A stretch of DNA of 64,000 bases. Origin: Hortaea werneckii. Taxonomy: Eukaryota; Ascomycota; Dothideomycetes; Mycosphaerellales; Teratosphaeriaceae. Where the stretch lies: positions 62,001 through 126,000 of the forward strand of contig JBAOKB010000185.1 of assembly GCA_037044905.1 (NCBI GenBank), given 5' to 3'. Position numbers and translations under genes: made by a program. This document shows, in pieces, positions 51,243 through 63,500 of the stretch. The first letter of the stretch is position 1. Each line of letters begins with the position of its first letter. The notes under the pieces are model-generated. The model was not told where the DNA came from. It did no database searches and saw only the letters and a list, made by a program, of their open reading frames with translations.

Positions 51243-54200
51243 TCACCGCCTTGCTTTAGGTTTCTTCTGTATGAACGGTGACGCGGTTGCCTTCTTCTTC
51301 ATCGCGGCGGCCTGAGGCGGAGCAGCCGCGGTAGTAGGGGGTGCCACGCTTGCCGGTCTGGGCTTGACAGACCCATTAGCCGGGTTTGCTACTCTCCCTT
51401 CCGCATCTGAAATAGCGGAAAAGGGCGTTTCAGCCCTAGACTTGCCACCATCAAGCGACGGCACAGCATCACCGTAAGGAGTGCCTGTGCGACTTCCTTT
51501 GGTCGACACGGACTCATCTCTCACGTCTTCCATCTCAACGTCGTCGTCCACCAAGCTCCTGTCAACTGCGGGTGCTTTCCTGTCACTGCCGTCATCCGGA
51601 GCAGCAGCCCGCTTCTTGGACGTACGGTCTTCGAAACGGTAACGCACGCCTTCCATCTTATCTGACTCTTGAGCGGGTGTAGCAGACTTCCGTGGCTCGA
51701 CCGTGGTAGGCGTAGCAGACTTGCGGGGATCTGCAGCACCAGGCGTGCCTCCTGACGGACGCCTCGAGTCACCGTCACCATTCATCTGCGGAACGTGACT
51801 GCCAACATCGAGCATGGAGTGCGTCTTCATCGTGCTCGCAGGGAACGCAGTCGATGGCTTTCTGAGCATTCCCAGCAAATCCCCCGTAGTGTAGGCATCT
51901 CGTGCTTGAGCATCATGAACAAGCTTCTTCCAAAACTGCCCTCTCACCAAGCTGTCCGAGTTACCAAGCACCCACAAGCTTGACTTGGCACGCGTGAGAC
52001 CGACGTTCATACGCCGAATGTCTTGCAAGAAACCGATACCACCGGCCGGCGAAGCACGCACACAGGAAAAGATAATGATCTCGCTTTCACGGCCTTGGAA
52101 AGCATCTGTAGTGTTGAACTCGACCGTGTCGAAAATGCCGCTACCGAAACGAGATGAGAAGCGGTCCCTGAGCATCCTAAGCTGACTCTTGTAGGGTGTG
52201 ATCACACCGATCCGGCCAGTAAAGTCGTAGTTCTTAAAGTCGCTCGTGACCCTTTCGTACATCGCCATGGCGACGTCGATCTCTGCAATGTTGACCAACG
52301 AGTGGCCTCTGGGCGCAGATTGGTGCTGTCCTTGGACGTCGAAAAATCGATATGGCGCGAGCAAGGCACTTGCATGCCACGGACGTTCTCTCAGCCGGGC
52401 CATGCCATCTCCGTCCTTCAGTAAACCGTCGTAGAAAGTTCTTGACGGGAAGACTGAGATGTCAGGATGCATACGATACTGCGTATCCAGCAAATGCACC
52501 TCATCTGCGAAATTGTTCTGCATACGTACGAAGAGCGACTGCTCGTACTGGAACTTCGCCGCTTCCTTCGAAAAGACAGTAGGTGGCAGCTGTTTCGGAT
52601 CACCGACCATGATGCACTTGATGCAGCCGTATTTGAGAGGGATGAGTGAGCTCATCTCAACACACTGAGCCGCCTCATCGATGATAACAGTCTCGAACTC
52701 GATGTTCAAGGCTTGGAACATATCGTGACCAGAACCGCTTAAGGTGGCACAGATGACATGTGCATCGTCCAGAACGGCTTGCTGGGCGCGCTTGCGATTG
52801 AGTTCGGCTTCACGACCGGCGTTGCGCTCTTGGTCCTTGACGTTGTCGATACGGACACCAAGCTCGTTCTTGCGCCGGCGGATGGTAATGATTTCTTGCT
52901 CGAGGTCTGCGAGCTCCTTGCCCTTGACATCACCGCTGTCGCGCTTCTGATACAACTCACGCAGGGCGCCGGACACTTTTTCATGTTCCTTGAAAAGCTC
53001 GTTGTTCTTCGCCCGGGTCGCCTCGTCGGTGCTGTTACCACCGAGCTTCTTCGCAACTAGCTCGTCAATCGTCACGTCCATGACTTGTTGGTTGATGGCA
53101 TCACTGCGACCGATACGCACGACGTTAAGCGGGTATGATCTTCCGCTCTTCGTCTTGACGCCTTCCTTCAATCGCATTACCAACTCATCCACGGCAGCAT
53201 TGGAAGGCGCACAAACCAGCAATTTCCTGCTAGCAGAATCGCCACCACCACCAACTGCACCCTTCCCAGGCATATTGATTCGTGTCGATCCACCGCTACC
53301 GCTTCCAAGCGAATGACTGAGAAGACCACCAACAATGGCAACAATCGTCTTAGTCTTACCCGATCCTGGCGGACCCTGAATCAGCGAAAAGCCTTCATTC
53401 TCTTGCGCGGCACAGATTGCCTCGGCCTGGGCACGATTCACGTTCCATGTATCCTGGGCACCTGCAATCTGCTTCTCACTGAAGTTGATTCTTTTACTGG
53501 GCGCCGCTTTCACAATCTGGTTGCAAAGGTCGTAATACTGCAGTGCCTGCAGGGCACCGTATTCTCTCTCCAGCGGGACGATAGATTGAAGCTTCAGCCC
53601 GTACACAACCGCATTCATAGTAAGCCCCGGAGCGAGAGAAGTCTGCGGCATGAGTTGATAGACGACCTCCAGCTGCTGCTTCACCCGCTTCATCTTGGCG
53701 ATTCTCGCCAACGCATGGGGAGCGCTGCCATCATCTGCAGGCTTGCGTGCCTTGGACAGTAGCACGATGTCGCCTTCGCCAAGTTGCATTTCCCTATTCT
53801 CGGCCTGTCCGACCACAGTGCTGAATTCGATGAAATTGTCTACGTTACTCCTGTTGAGAACTTTGATTTCATAGGGCTTCGCCGTGTTTTCTTCTCGAGC
53901 TCTCACCATACCCTGCCATGCTTCGAGAGTGAGGAGCGGTTCGAAAGTATCTTGGTAAGAGATGGGATCGGTGAAAGCGTTTGCGACAGGACGGAAGATA
54001 TGCGGTTGGGCGCCAGGAGGATAGTCGCCGTCATGGAAGAAGTCCCACTTCAAGATGACCTTATGTAAGGGCTGAAGGTCCGGTGCCAGTCTCGCCCTCA
54101 TGTCTCTTGCATTCCTCTGTGTCCTTTGAATCTTCGTCGGACCCTTTTTCACTTCTGGCTTCAAGCCCACAGCTCCGTTCGGATCCACGTTCGGTCTGAC

Positions 54201-57200
54201 AATCTTCTTTGTCTTGGAAGTGTCGCCGAAGAGCTCATCATTGAGCTGCTTCGCCTCGTCGTCATCGTCATCATCTTCGCTCTCGGACTCATCAGAGTCG
54301 ACATAGACACCTTGCCCTTTGACGGAGTGATCCTTACCCATGTCGCCTAATCCAGCGACACCTGAACCCGCACCCAACTTCTGCTTTGCCAATTCTTCCG
54401 CCTTACGCTTCTCAGCAGCTTCTTTCTCCATCTTCCGCTTGGTAAGGAAGCCTTTGTGGTCATCCTGCTGCCGCTGTGCAGCCTTCTGTGTCGCCGGCAT
54501 GGGTTTGGACAGGGGCAGCTTCCTACCAGCCTGCATCTGTTTGAAAGCCTCACTGCCTTTGGAAGCGCCACCGATCAGATCCGAATACGCTTTATCGTGC
54601 TCCTGCGCCAATCTCCTCTTCTCTCGATCGGCATCGCTCTTTGCAGACCAAGCGTCGACATCAATTGTACCCGGCCTCTTGGCTGGCTTCGCGCCCTCCA
54701 CTGGAGTACTGCGCCCAGAACTGCTGCTTGCCCATCCGGCAAGCGTACCCTGCTTCTTCGCTTGAGCGCTAGCCACCGGTCTCGACTCGGTGACTTCGAT
54801 CGATTCTCCCAGATGCTTTTCCAAAGCCCGCTGTAACTCAGCCTTCTGGTTCATGGTCAGCTTCGTCTTGATCTTCGCATTCTTTTCCGAAGACGTGACC
54901 ACATCCTCGATGTACTGAGCAGCTTTGGCATCAATTTCGATCCCGACTTCTTGAAGGCGAACCAGGATCTTGGCCGTCAAGCCAACCGCACGAGTAATAA
55001 GATACTCATCCCTCAACCTCAACCACCTGATGATATTGGTAAAAGCCTCAGTTGGGAACTTCAGAAGGGCCTTGCCGACTTCCTTGCCACCCTTTCCACC
55101 CTGAGCAGAGCGAGCAGAGGTGAGCGTATGCGCAATGATAGAATATTGGTCGAACACGAAATCGGCAAAGTCCATCGTCTCACGGCAAAAATCCTGCATC
55201 ATCGTCTTATCGTAGCCTAGGTTACTCCAAGGCTCAGTCTGACGGAAGGTAGTTTCCAAGGCAGTCCACGTCATCTCCCAGAAAAGCTCCAGCGCCTTGA
55301 TATCAGCCTCCTCGCTGATCGTCTTCGAACGTAGAACGCCATCGTTGGAGTCGCAGAGACAGCTTAAGATGTCGGTGCTGATCTTAATGAAAGTGGAGCA
55401 AGGCGCAAAGACGTGATGCTTTGCAATCACGCTCTGCGCGTTGGCAACTGCAGTGAGTGTAGTTGAGAAGAAGGCCTTGACGAGATGCATCAGACAGTCC
55501 CGCCTGTTGTCCTCACCGCTCAGGTTTTTGAAGACAGCAAGGGTGGACTGGTGAATATGCCCCTCGCCGCTGAACAGCAGATTTACCAGCCCACGAGCAG
55601 CTTTCTGCTCCTGATACAATTCCACCAGCTGCTCTGCAGAGAATGCTTCGAGACGGTCGAGCAGCTCCTGGCCCACGAGCGTGAGTAGTCGGTCGTATCC
55701 ATGATTCCATTTCTCTGTATGTTGTCGTGCAGCCTGCATCTGCCGAGGCGTGAACTTCTCGAGATGTAGCAGACCATCAATACCCGACACGATAGATGTC
55801 GGCAACGAGGCATGGCCTGATTTCAAGCTGCGAATAGCGGTCTTCCATGTCTGCAAAGATGATAACCCAACCGCATCATTAGTCTCAAGCTCCTTGGTAG
55901 TCAAAATGACTTGTCTGGCCTGGCTCAAAGTCTGGATATCAAGCGCGAGTGTGTTTTCGATGATGTCGAGAACAAGCTGTTCTTGCTCATCCACTTGCAA
56001 CTCAGTCTTCTTCTCAATGCCATCAAGCTCCTGCATCAAGTTGTGGATATGGTCCTTCGAGACAATCTCCACAAGGTGCACCACAACCGTATCTCCACGC
56101 AGACTCGTGCGAGCGCGCTGGAGAGCGCACAATAGAGCCTGTAGTCCGATAGACCAGCAAATTCTCTTCGCGTATCGTGAATAGCCCTTGTTCTCATCCT
56201 GAAACTCCTTCAGTAGCTGGTCAAGCATGGCGCGGGTTGGCGGAACAAGGTTGGCTGGCTTCATGCTTTTCATGAAAGGCAGCACCCATGAGAGCTTCTC
56301 TTCCAAATGCAATGGTACTTCTTCCCTGGTCTCCCTCAGTAGCCGCTGAAGTACCGGGCTTCGGAGGATGTTCTCAACAACATGCTGACCATTGATACCA
56401 CCCATAGCATCCCAGAAGTCGGCCGGAGACAGAGTAAGCAAAATGGTGTAGCATGCCGTCATATCCGCAAAATGGGAAGCGTCAAGCTGCCAATGCTCCA
56501 TTGCCAGGGTATACAAGTTGGGCTCGAGGCTTCTGATATGGGCAGATAGCACATCTTTCGTCATCTTGGAGAGAATCTGGTGGACGGCCTTCCAGAAGGT
56601 CGGAAGAAAGTCCATTTCAAGAGACAAGACATTGACACGATGCATGCTGCTTTCAAGAAAAGGCTTCACGCCGTACTCGAACTCGGGACCGGTGAGTGGT
56701 CGCTTGATGCTGTTCATATTCCTGTAAGCCCAGCCCGATCTTAGCTCCTCACGGCTGAATAAGAAAGCTGCCATGCCAGGTGCATAGGCTGGAATCTTGA
56801 GCTTCTTTTTACTCTGCACCATCTTAAAGGGTTGATCAAGATGCTCTCTCAAAAGGTTTTCGTCTCTGAGGAAGGGTATGCAATGCAGACTTTCGAACAG
56901 AGCGTACATGCCCTCGTCTCCAGCGGTGGCGATGCTTCTCTGGTCGGGAGGGAGGTCGAGCAGATTCTCGGTCATGGACTTGAGACCGGAAGCAATACGG
57001 GAGATGTTCATGTCGTCGAATGTTCGCATGAAGACTGCCACCTCGTCGGAATCATGGCTCTCCTCCAGCGTGCTGCGTAACCGGGCTCTGCTCCTATGAA
57101 ATTCCCGGATGCAGACATCGCATCTCTGAAGCTGATGTCTCAGACCATTTTTGAACGTTTCTTGATAGCTTGTGGCATCGGAGTATGCGAGGATTTCGCT

Positions 57201-57491
57201 GGCCGCGATGGCAGTCTCACGTCGAGATTCCGCCTCGGTTATTGCTTTGTGACGTCGCTCTTTCTCTTGCTGGGTCTCATGCTTGACTTGGTCGAGGAGG
57301 TCTTCGTCGTAGAATAGATTCGGATCGCTGGGAGACGTTCGGGGACAGAACCAATGGTATCCTTCGTCGTCAAGGCGTTTGATTTGTCTGCCAAATTGTC
57401 AGCACGATCAAACATTGTTTGGAGCTGACAGCAGGGTGCTAAGAACATGGGGAACGTACTCTAGCTGACCAACGAGCACCTCGGCCGCCAT
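51243..57491 (-). CDS. SEN1: SEN1 superfamily 1 RNA/DNA helicase
   Basis: Nuclear 5'-3' helicase that terminates short non-coding transcription and resolves R-loops. Minus strand: exon 1 57491-57460 (32 nt, MAAEVLVGQLE), intron 57459-57388 (GTACGT...GCAG, 72 bp), exon 2 57387-51243; 2058 residues. The large N-terminal helical domain begins with a Cys-containing segment (RLDDEGYHWFCPRTSP, LQRCDVCIREF). A charged linker holds an acidic run (DSDESESEDDDDDDE). Helicase motifs: QGPPGSGKTKTI (about 1353), IIDEAAQCVE, GDPKQLPPTV, LDTQYRMHP, GRIGVITPYKSQL, DAFQGRESEIIIFSCVR, NVGLTRAKSSLWVLGN. The C-terminal 230 residues are disordered and end in a basic KKPKARR, a likely nuclear signal. Confidence 0.97.
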
Positions 57492-58515
57492 CGTGACCGA
57501 GCACGTATGTGTGGTGGCGGAAGAAGATGCACGTGTAAGGTTGGTCTTGAGTGAACGGAGACCGAGCCGTGAGCACTTAGTTGGCTCACTCTGGCTCGGC
57601 CGAACGAGTGACTACTATCTACAATGGACGGTGCTAAAAAGGCAGGCACAAACGGCCACCGCGGAGGCAGTGCACCTCTTTCTTTGCCGCCCGAATGCTT
57701 GCCTGCCTGCCTGCCCGCCTGCCTGTCTGCTTATCCGCCTGTCCGTCTGTGTCCCGAACTCTGGCTCTGGTTGGATGTTGATGTTGGCGCCAATGTGGAA
57801 AAAACGGATGCCGAACGAGCCAAAGCCTTGTCAATCCAAAACGAAGGGATGAGGATGTCGGTGTAGGCGGCGGATATGGGAAGCACTGAGGCCAAGAAAG
57901 GTTGATGAAGGAAAAGTGCGCTCTTCACGTATCAAATGCTCCACGAGGCTCTTCACTTTAAAGTCAAGGCCTTTTTCGCTTCCACCACACCCTTTGGTGG
58001 AAGGAAAGAAGGGAAGAAAGAGAGACCGAAAGCCGACCTGGCCTGGTGGTGCAGGGGAAGGGTGGGTGGGTTGTTGATCGGGTTGAGATCGAGTTTGAAG
58101 TTGAACATGGAAGGGTAGACAGCAAGAAAGGAAAGACACAGCAAGATGATGCGGACACGCTCGAGCCGCGAAAGCCAATTCCGACATTCCCCCGGACGCG
58201 CGCTACTGACGCGCTTCAGCCTTCAGCCTTCAGCCTACCTAGGTACTTATATGTAGGTATCACGTGAAAGCAGCTTGAATGGCCGGACGTCTGAATGTCC
58301 CGCACTGCCCTAAAGGACAGGACAGTAGGTAGTACCTAGGTATCTACTCTGCACCTCCACTCCTATATAAGATAGGGGTGTGCCTGAATAGGCATGGCAG
58401 TTCTAGTATATCCCCTTCCATTAGTCGTCTGGACACATCAAACACGACTACGTCCACGGAGAAACTCGTTGAGTAGGTGACTAAGGCAGTAATATCAAAC
58501 AGTACGGCAATCACG
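57492..58515. promoter_or_regulatory. Divergent promoter between SEN1 and F-box gene
   Basis: A CCTGCCTG simple repeat lies at about 57700-57730. CTTCAGC is repeated three times in tandem at 58214-58234. The perfect palindrome TACCTAGGTA occurs at 58236-58245 and again at 58333-58342, and a CACGTG lies at 58261-58266. These lie within 310 bases of the F-box ATG and look like a compact regulatory cluster. Function is an inference. Confidence 0.6.
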
Positions 58516-60099
58516 ATGTCTTCCTCTTCCCATCCCACCATCCTCACTCTTCCTCCCGAGCTTCTCCAGCGCATCTTCGCTTCTCTGGACTGGGACCGGA
58601 CCTCCCATCTTACGCCAGAACGTGGCGATATCCTCAACATTTCGCTGACATGCCAACACTTCCGCCACACCGTCACGCCCCTTCTCTTTCGCAACGTCAC
58701 TCTCTGCTTACGATGGGTGGGTGATGAGCTGTTGGAGCCACCACTGTTCCGGTTGAGAAGGGAGAAGCCAGAACTCAGTCGATGGATCAGAAATGTCCAT
58801 ATCCACACTGCCATCGGCTATCGACCCGGACAGACGACTTCGCCACCCGTGCTTGCTGTGCCCGACGACATAGAGGATTGGCTGTCTCCGGAGCTCACCG
58901 CATTCGACCAGCAAAGCGAAGGAGAGCAGAAGTGGCGCCAAGATCTACATTCGCTGCACCGCAACCGTCTCGATCATCTAGTCCAGGAACGCGCTCGATG
59001 TCTTTCGACCGCATTTGAGGGCCACTCTCAACCACGCAGTGCCGAAAAGCTTATGCGCAGACTAATCATGACCACGAGTTTTGATGCTCTAGAGCAAAGG
59101 TACCGCGCCAACCGTTCGGTATACGACACTCCACCATCGCGGGACTCTTCTCTCTCCAAATTGAGGACCGAGGATCCATTCAGACCTTCCGCGATGGACG
59201 GTGACCGCGTTAACCCTTTGGAGGAATCGGCCAAAGCTTGGACATGGCACCCAAGCAATGCAGACCGTCAGCGCAAGCGAGAGATCGACGCATTAGCCGT
59301 CGTCATGCTCTGCCTGCCACCCACACTGAGCGAAATCGTCTTCGAAGTCGGACACGCACCAGATGACGCCCATCTCTTCGCTCTACACGTGTTTGCCGCT
59401 ATCTTGGAGGCTTTCAATACACGTCTGGAAGCTTTGACGATCATAGGGAGCACGCAGCAGTCCGATGCCGGAGCCAAGGTCGTTACCCACTCACACATCG
59501 TAGACCTGAGCAACATCCGAACACTCCGTCTTGCCGGCACCAGATCCAGACTAACTTTCGATACTTCTTCCGATGCGTCCAACCCAGAGACCTGGCTCGC
59601 GCTCCGCGAGAGTACGTCGAACCTGCGGACATTGGAGTTCTGGAATGTAGCGTTCACCGCCCAGACCGACGTGTGCAGCCTATTGCAAACAACTGCAACC
59701 TTTCCATCTGTAGAAAGCATTGCGCTGAGAAACGTCATGCTTGTCACTCTTGCAGAACATCGGCGACGTCTATATGCGCTACATGCACGAAGTCAAGGTC
59801 TGCCGAGTAGCATCAGCAGCAACTATAAACTCCATGTATGCTCATCGCCCGAAACGAATCTACTCCTCCTCTTAATCAAGCTCCGACAAATGCACCATCA
59901 AACCAATCTCGACTTCACCGATCTACGGAGCAATAAAGACCTCTTACGAAGCAAACTTCCCCCGTCAGCCCTCCAATGGTTGCAAACCGAAGCCGTACCC
60001 GTAGACGCAAGCCTAGAGTTCAAGAGGGTAAAGCGCTTAATCGAGGACTTTGAAAGCTTCCTGCCGCTTTGGAAAGCCGAAGATAGCAGAATGGGGTAA
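58516..60099 (+). CDS. F-box protein
   Basis: Likely substrate adaptor of an SCF ubiquitin ligase. 527 residues, single exon. The ATG at 58516 directly precedes the F-box (ILTLPPELLQRIFASLDW...ILNISLTCQHFRHTVTPLLFRNVTL, residues about 8-65). The rest has weak leucine-rich spacing (DLSNIRTLRLAG, STSNLRTLEFWNVAF, FPSVESIALRNVMLV) suggestive of an LRR-like substrate domain. The upstream in-frame GTG at 58477 is not needed. The substrate is unknown. Confidence 0.88.
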   Translation: MSSSSHPTILTLPPELLQRIFASLDWDRTSHLTPERGDILNISLTCQHFRHTVTPLLFRNVTLCLRWVGDELLEPPLFRLRREKPELSRWIRNVHIHTAIGYRPGQTTSPPVLAVPDDIEDWLSPELTAFDQQSEGEQKWRQDLHSLHRNRLDHLVQERARCLSTAFEGHSQPRSAEKLMRRLIMTTSFDALEQRYRANRSVYDTPPSRDSSLSKLRTEDPFRPSAMDGDRVNPLEESAKAWTWHPSNADRQRKREIDALAVVMLCLPPTLSEIVFEVGHAPDDAHLFALHVFAAILEAFNTRLEALTIIGSTQQSDAGAKVVTHSHIVDLSNIRTLRLAGTRSRLTFDTSSDASNPETWLALRESTSNLRTLEFWNVAFTAQTDVCSLLQTTATFPSVESIALRNVMLVTLAEHRRRLYALHARSQGLPSSISSNYKLHVCSSPETNLLLLLIKLRQMHHQTNLDFTDLRSNKDLLRSKLPPSALQWLQTEAVPVDASLEFKRVKRLIEDFESFLPLWKAEDSRMG

Positions 60100-60546
60100 A
60101 ACGCAAAGGAGAATAGGAGCAAGAGGGGCACGGGCCTGGCGGATGCGGCTATTTGTAGTCCGTGGATGCAGTCTACGAATGTCGCGAGGGAACGGGGGGA
60201 AGTGGTTGACGATGTAAGAAGTTTCTGCGGAGTAGGATTTTGGTATACGATTTCGTGATCAAGATGAGCAGAATGCTAGAGCATTAGCAATTGTCCCTGA
60301 TCTAGGGCCGAAAGAAGAGAAAGGAGCGCAAAAGGCGAAAGGAAATAAAGAGGGAACAAAGGGTTTTTTTTTTTAAAAAAAAAAAAAGGTCCAGCAGGGG
60401 TATTATTTACGAAGCGGTTAAAATTGTTCTTTGATAATTTGGATTCCAAACCATCGACTAGCCGTGCGGGTCACACACACATACATATGGACGTATCAAA
60501 GCAGGTACTCCAATCTCGATGAGGAAAGGACAAAAAAAAAAACCTC
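60100..60546. other. Convergent 3' intergenic region with T11A13 tract
   Basis: It lies between the converging F-box gene and the large unknown. At 60364-60387 a run of eleven T is followed at once by about thirteen A, so each gene sees an A-rich and a T-rich element near its 3' end. No gene is seen. Confidence 0.6.
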
Positions 60547-63500
60547 TTATATCCTAATCACAACCCCAATCCCCAACGCCTTCGCCTCTCGAACACAGCA
60601 CGACAAACAAGTCAGCCCCGTCTTACCCACGACCGCATTCTCCCCGACCTTCGCACACCAAGTCCGAGCCAGCAGATCCAGATCTTCCGTCCCGCGGCAG
60701 TCGAGCACTACAATTTCATCCTCGTCCTGTGCCGAAACACCACCAGTAGCAAGATCTCGCTGATCGGTTTCCTGGGAGGCCGAAGTCATTGCCCTTGGAC
60801 GGTGGCCGTTGGCTTTAGCCACTACGGAGGACAGGAGAGGTTGCGAGGGGGAGGCGGTGAGGAGGCTAGCGGCTGGGATGACGGTGTGTCGATAGTCCAC
60901 GTGCAAGGGATGCGCCGGGGGTGGAGGGAGTTCTTTTTCCACGTCGCTCGGACTCAGAGTGACAGGTGAAGAGGTCTTAGTTGAAGCTCGAGCGGAGTCT
61001 GCGGCGGGGACTGAGGGCGCGGACAGCGTTCGCGTCCGGGGGGTGGAAGGGATGGAGCTGGATCTCTTGGATAGAAGGGGCGTTCGGCCCGAGGTGGGTG
61101 AGAGCATTGTCTGATCTGAGTTTCTCCATGGCGTTTGTCCTGAAGCGGGTGATAGCATTGTCTGGTCCGACGTTCTGGAGAAAGTTGGTTTCAGTGCCGT
61201 AGTGGATTGCCGCTGTGGCTTCGACTCAGGGTGGCAAGGGTAGGCGGTAACGAAGTGCACGTCGTATCTGAGCTCGACTTCCAGCTTTGGCAAAGATTTG
61301 TTCAGTGGTGAGTTGAAAGATAAAACGGCGACTTGATCGCAGTTCTCTGCGACCTCTGAATGGGAGGTACTACGTTTCCGTAGGGACATGCCGAGAAAGC
61401 GTACTTCGTTTCCCATGACGAGTGGTCCATCTAAGGGCGTCTTAAAGTCGTCTGCTCGTGCATTCCTTGCGCCTACGCCGTGTAGAGGATCGGAATCTGC
61501 AGCAATTGCAGCAGGATCTTTAATCCTGGCCTGGCCTGTGGAAGACTGGTCGTGAAGCTTTGCAACATGTACCGCCATCCAACCCTTCTCCTGATTTTGT
61601 GGCACGATAGAAATGCTGATCCAACCCATGACCTCTTTGCTGTCCTTCACTGCTCCAAGCACCCGTCCAACCACCGAGCTTGTACTCCAGTAACTCCTTT
61701 GCTCGTACGCAAAACCGCCGTACAGATCTGCTTCATCTCCCAAGGCTTCGATAGCTGGTCGGCTATTCTCGAGAAGCGTCGATATCAAGAAATGGCTTGC
61801 TGCTTCACCCGGGAAGACAAGTCCAGAAAGCCAGGAACGACTTAGCCAGCCGCCAACTTCGAAGGCATCAAGTGGAGGGTCTGTCTCTGCTGTGTCGCGA
61901 GCTGCAAAAAGTTGCAGACTGGCGGAAGTCCCTCTCCTCCTTCCCTGTGGGCGTTTCTCTGGCGTCTGCTGAGGGGACGGAAGACCTCCCAAGTAACTAG
62001 TTCCCTCAACGTCTAAATGAGTACGTGATGTAAAGCCGGTACGGAGAGGACTGCTTAAAGGCGTAGCGTAAGCACTGAAACCGCTGATGGGTCTTGACAT
62101 ATTGGGTTCGCTAGGGATTAAGTAAGTCTGCTTTGTGTCGCTCACACCATTCGGCCGGGCTGGTGAAAGCTTTGCACTAAGCTGGCCTTGAAGATGCTCA
62201 GTGTGTGGCCACTTCAACTTCTCTGCAAAGTCTAGTAGACCTCTCAATTGCTGCTCCGGGTGCTTAGGCTGGATAAACGGCTCGAATTCTGGTTCTGTGT
62301 CACCCTGCGACTCCTTGGCCGTGAGGAAGGTGACTGCTGAGAACGAGCTCATCCTGTTGGCCTTGTTGCTTCTCATTGGCTTGAGGGAGATGCTGACGTT
62401 CTCCATGAAGATGCGTGCAAGCAGCAGGTCATACTTTAACTTCCGTGGCAGCCTTTGACGAGAAGTCAAGAGCGCATCTTTATCATCTTCCGTGTTGTCT
62501 GATGCTAGTTCCAGGTCGCTCAGACGAATGAGGAGCTCCGCTGCCAGCATGACTTGTAATAAGAGCACGTCTCGCTCCCGGGGCAACTCAGGTGAATCCT
62601 GTGGAGCATCTGCCCAGAGAAGCAGGCCAAGTTTGATCCGCCACTTAACTAAGCTGAAGTCCCACCACAGCCCTTCTTGCACCAGGACCTTTGTGAGAGC
62701 CTCGATCTGAGTCCTCAAAGTGACGCTGCCGGTGCCTGCATCTGTAGTGCCGAGCTCAGAATCCAGGAAATGAGCGAAGAGGTCCTCTCCCATTTCCTCA
62801 ACCTTCGACCTATTCCAGGTATCAGCTTCGCGTCGTCGGTCAGCGTAGATGGCGTCCAGCTCCGTGAGGCGATCAATTATATGCTCGAGATCTATCTCAC
62901 GCAAGCCGAGTTGCTCCGGATCTTCTTCCAGCATTACACGCTTTGGTGAGAAATTGGCCGACTGTTCGCCATGAACTTTGCTGTCTGCAATCGGAAGCTG
63001 AAGGAACTGCTCGAAACCTGTTGTTCCGGGCAAAAGGCCTTGTGCACTCAGCATGGTGGGTACTTCCATGGGGAATAAAGCCCCACTCCTGCCGTTACCT
63101 GCCGTATTTGTCTTTCCATCACCAACAAGCTCCTCATCACTTTCTCTTGCTCTTCTCACACCCATTGTGCAAGCTTCAAAAGCTTCATGACCCACGTCCC
63201 GATGATCAGAAGCGTATCTCTTACTATGTTCCACATTACCGCCCCGAAACACGACCTGTGGTCTGTTCACGCCATGGCCTTGCTCTTCTACTACCCTAAA
63301 TAGAGGTGCCCCAACGAACATATCAATAACTTCCTTTTCGCTGAGCAACTGTCCATTGCCCTCGACAGGGCTTTCCATGCCTCCAGAGCTGACTGTGCCG
63401 ACATTACGCAGATTCTCTCGAGAGGAAGCCCGCATGCGTTGCTTCAAAAGGAAAGCACTGCTTTGTATTCCGCTCCTGCTCTCATTGTCGTTCCGTGGCC

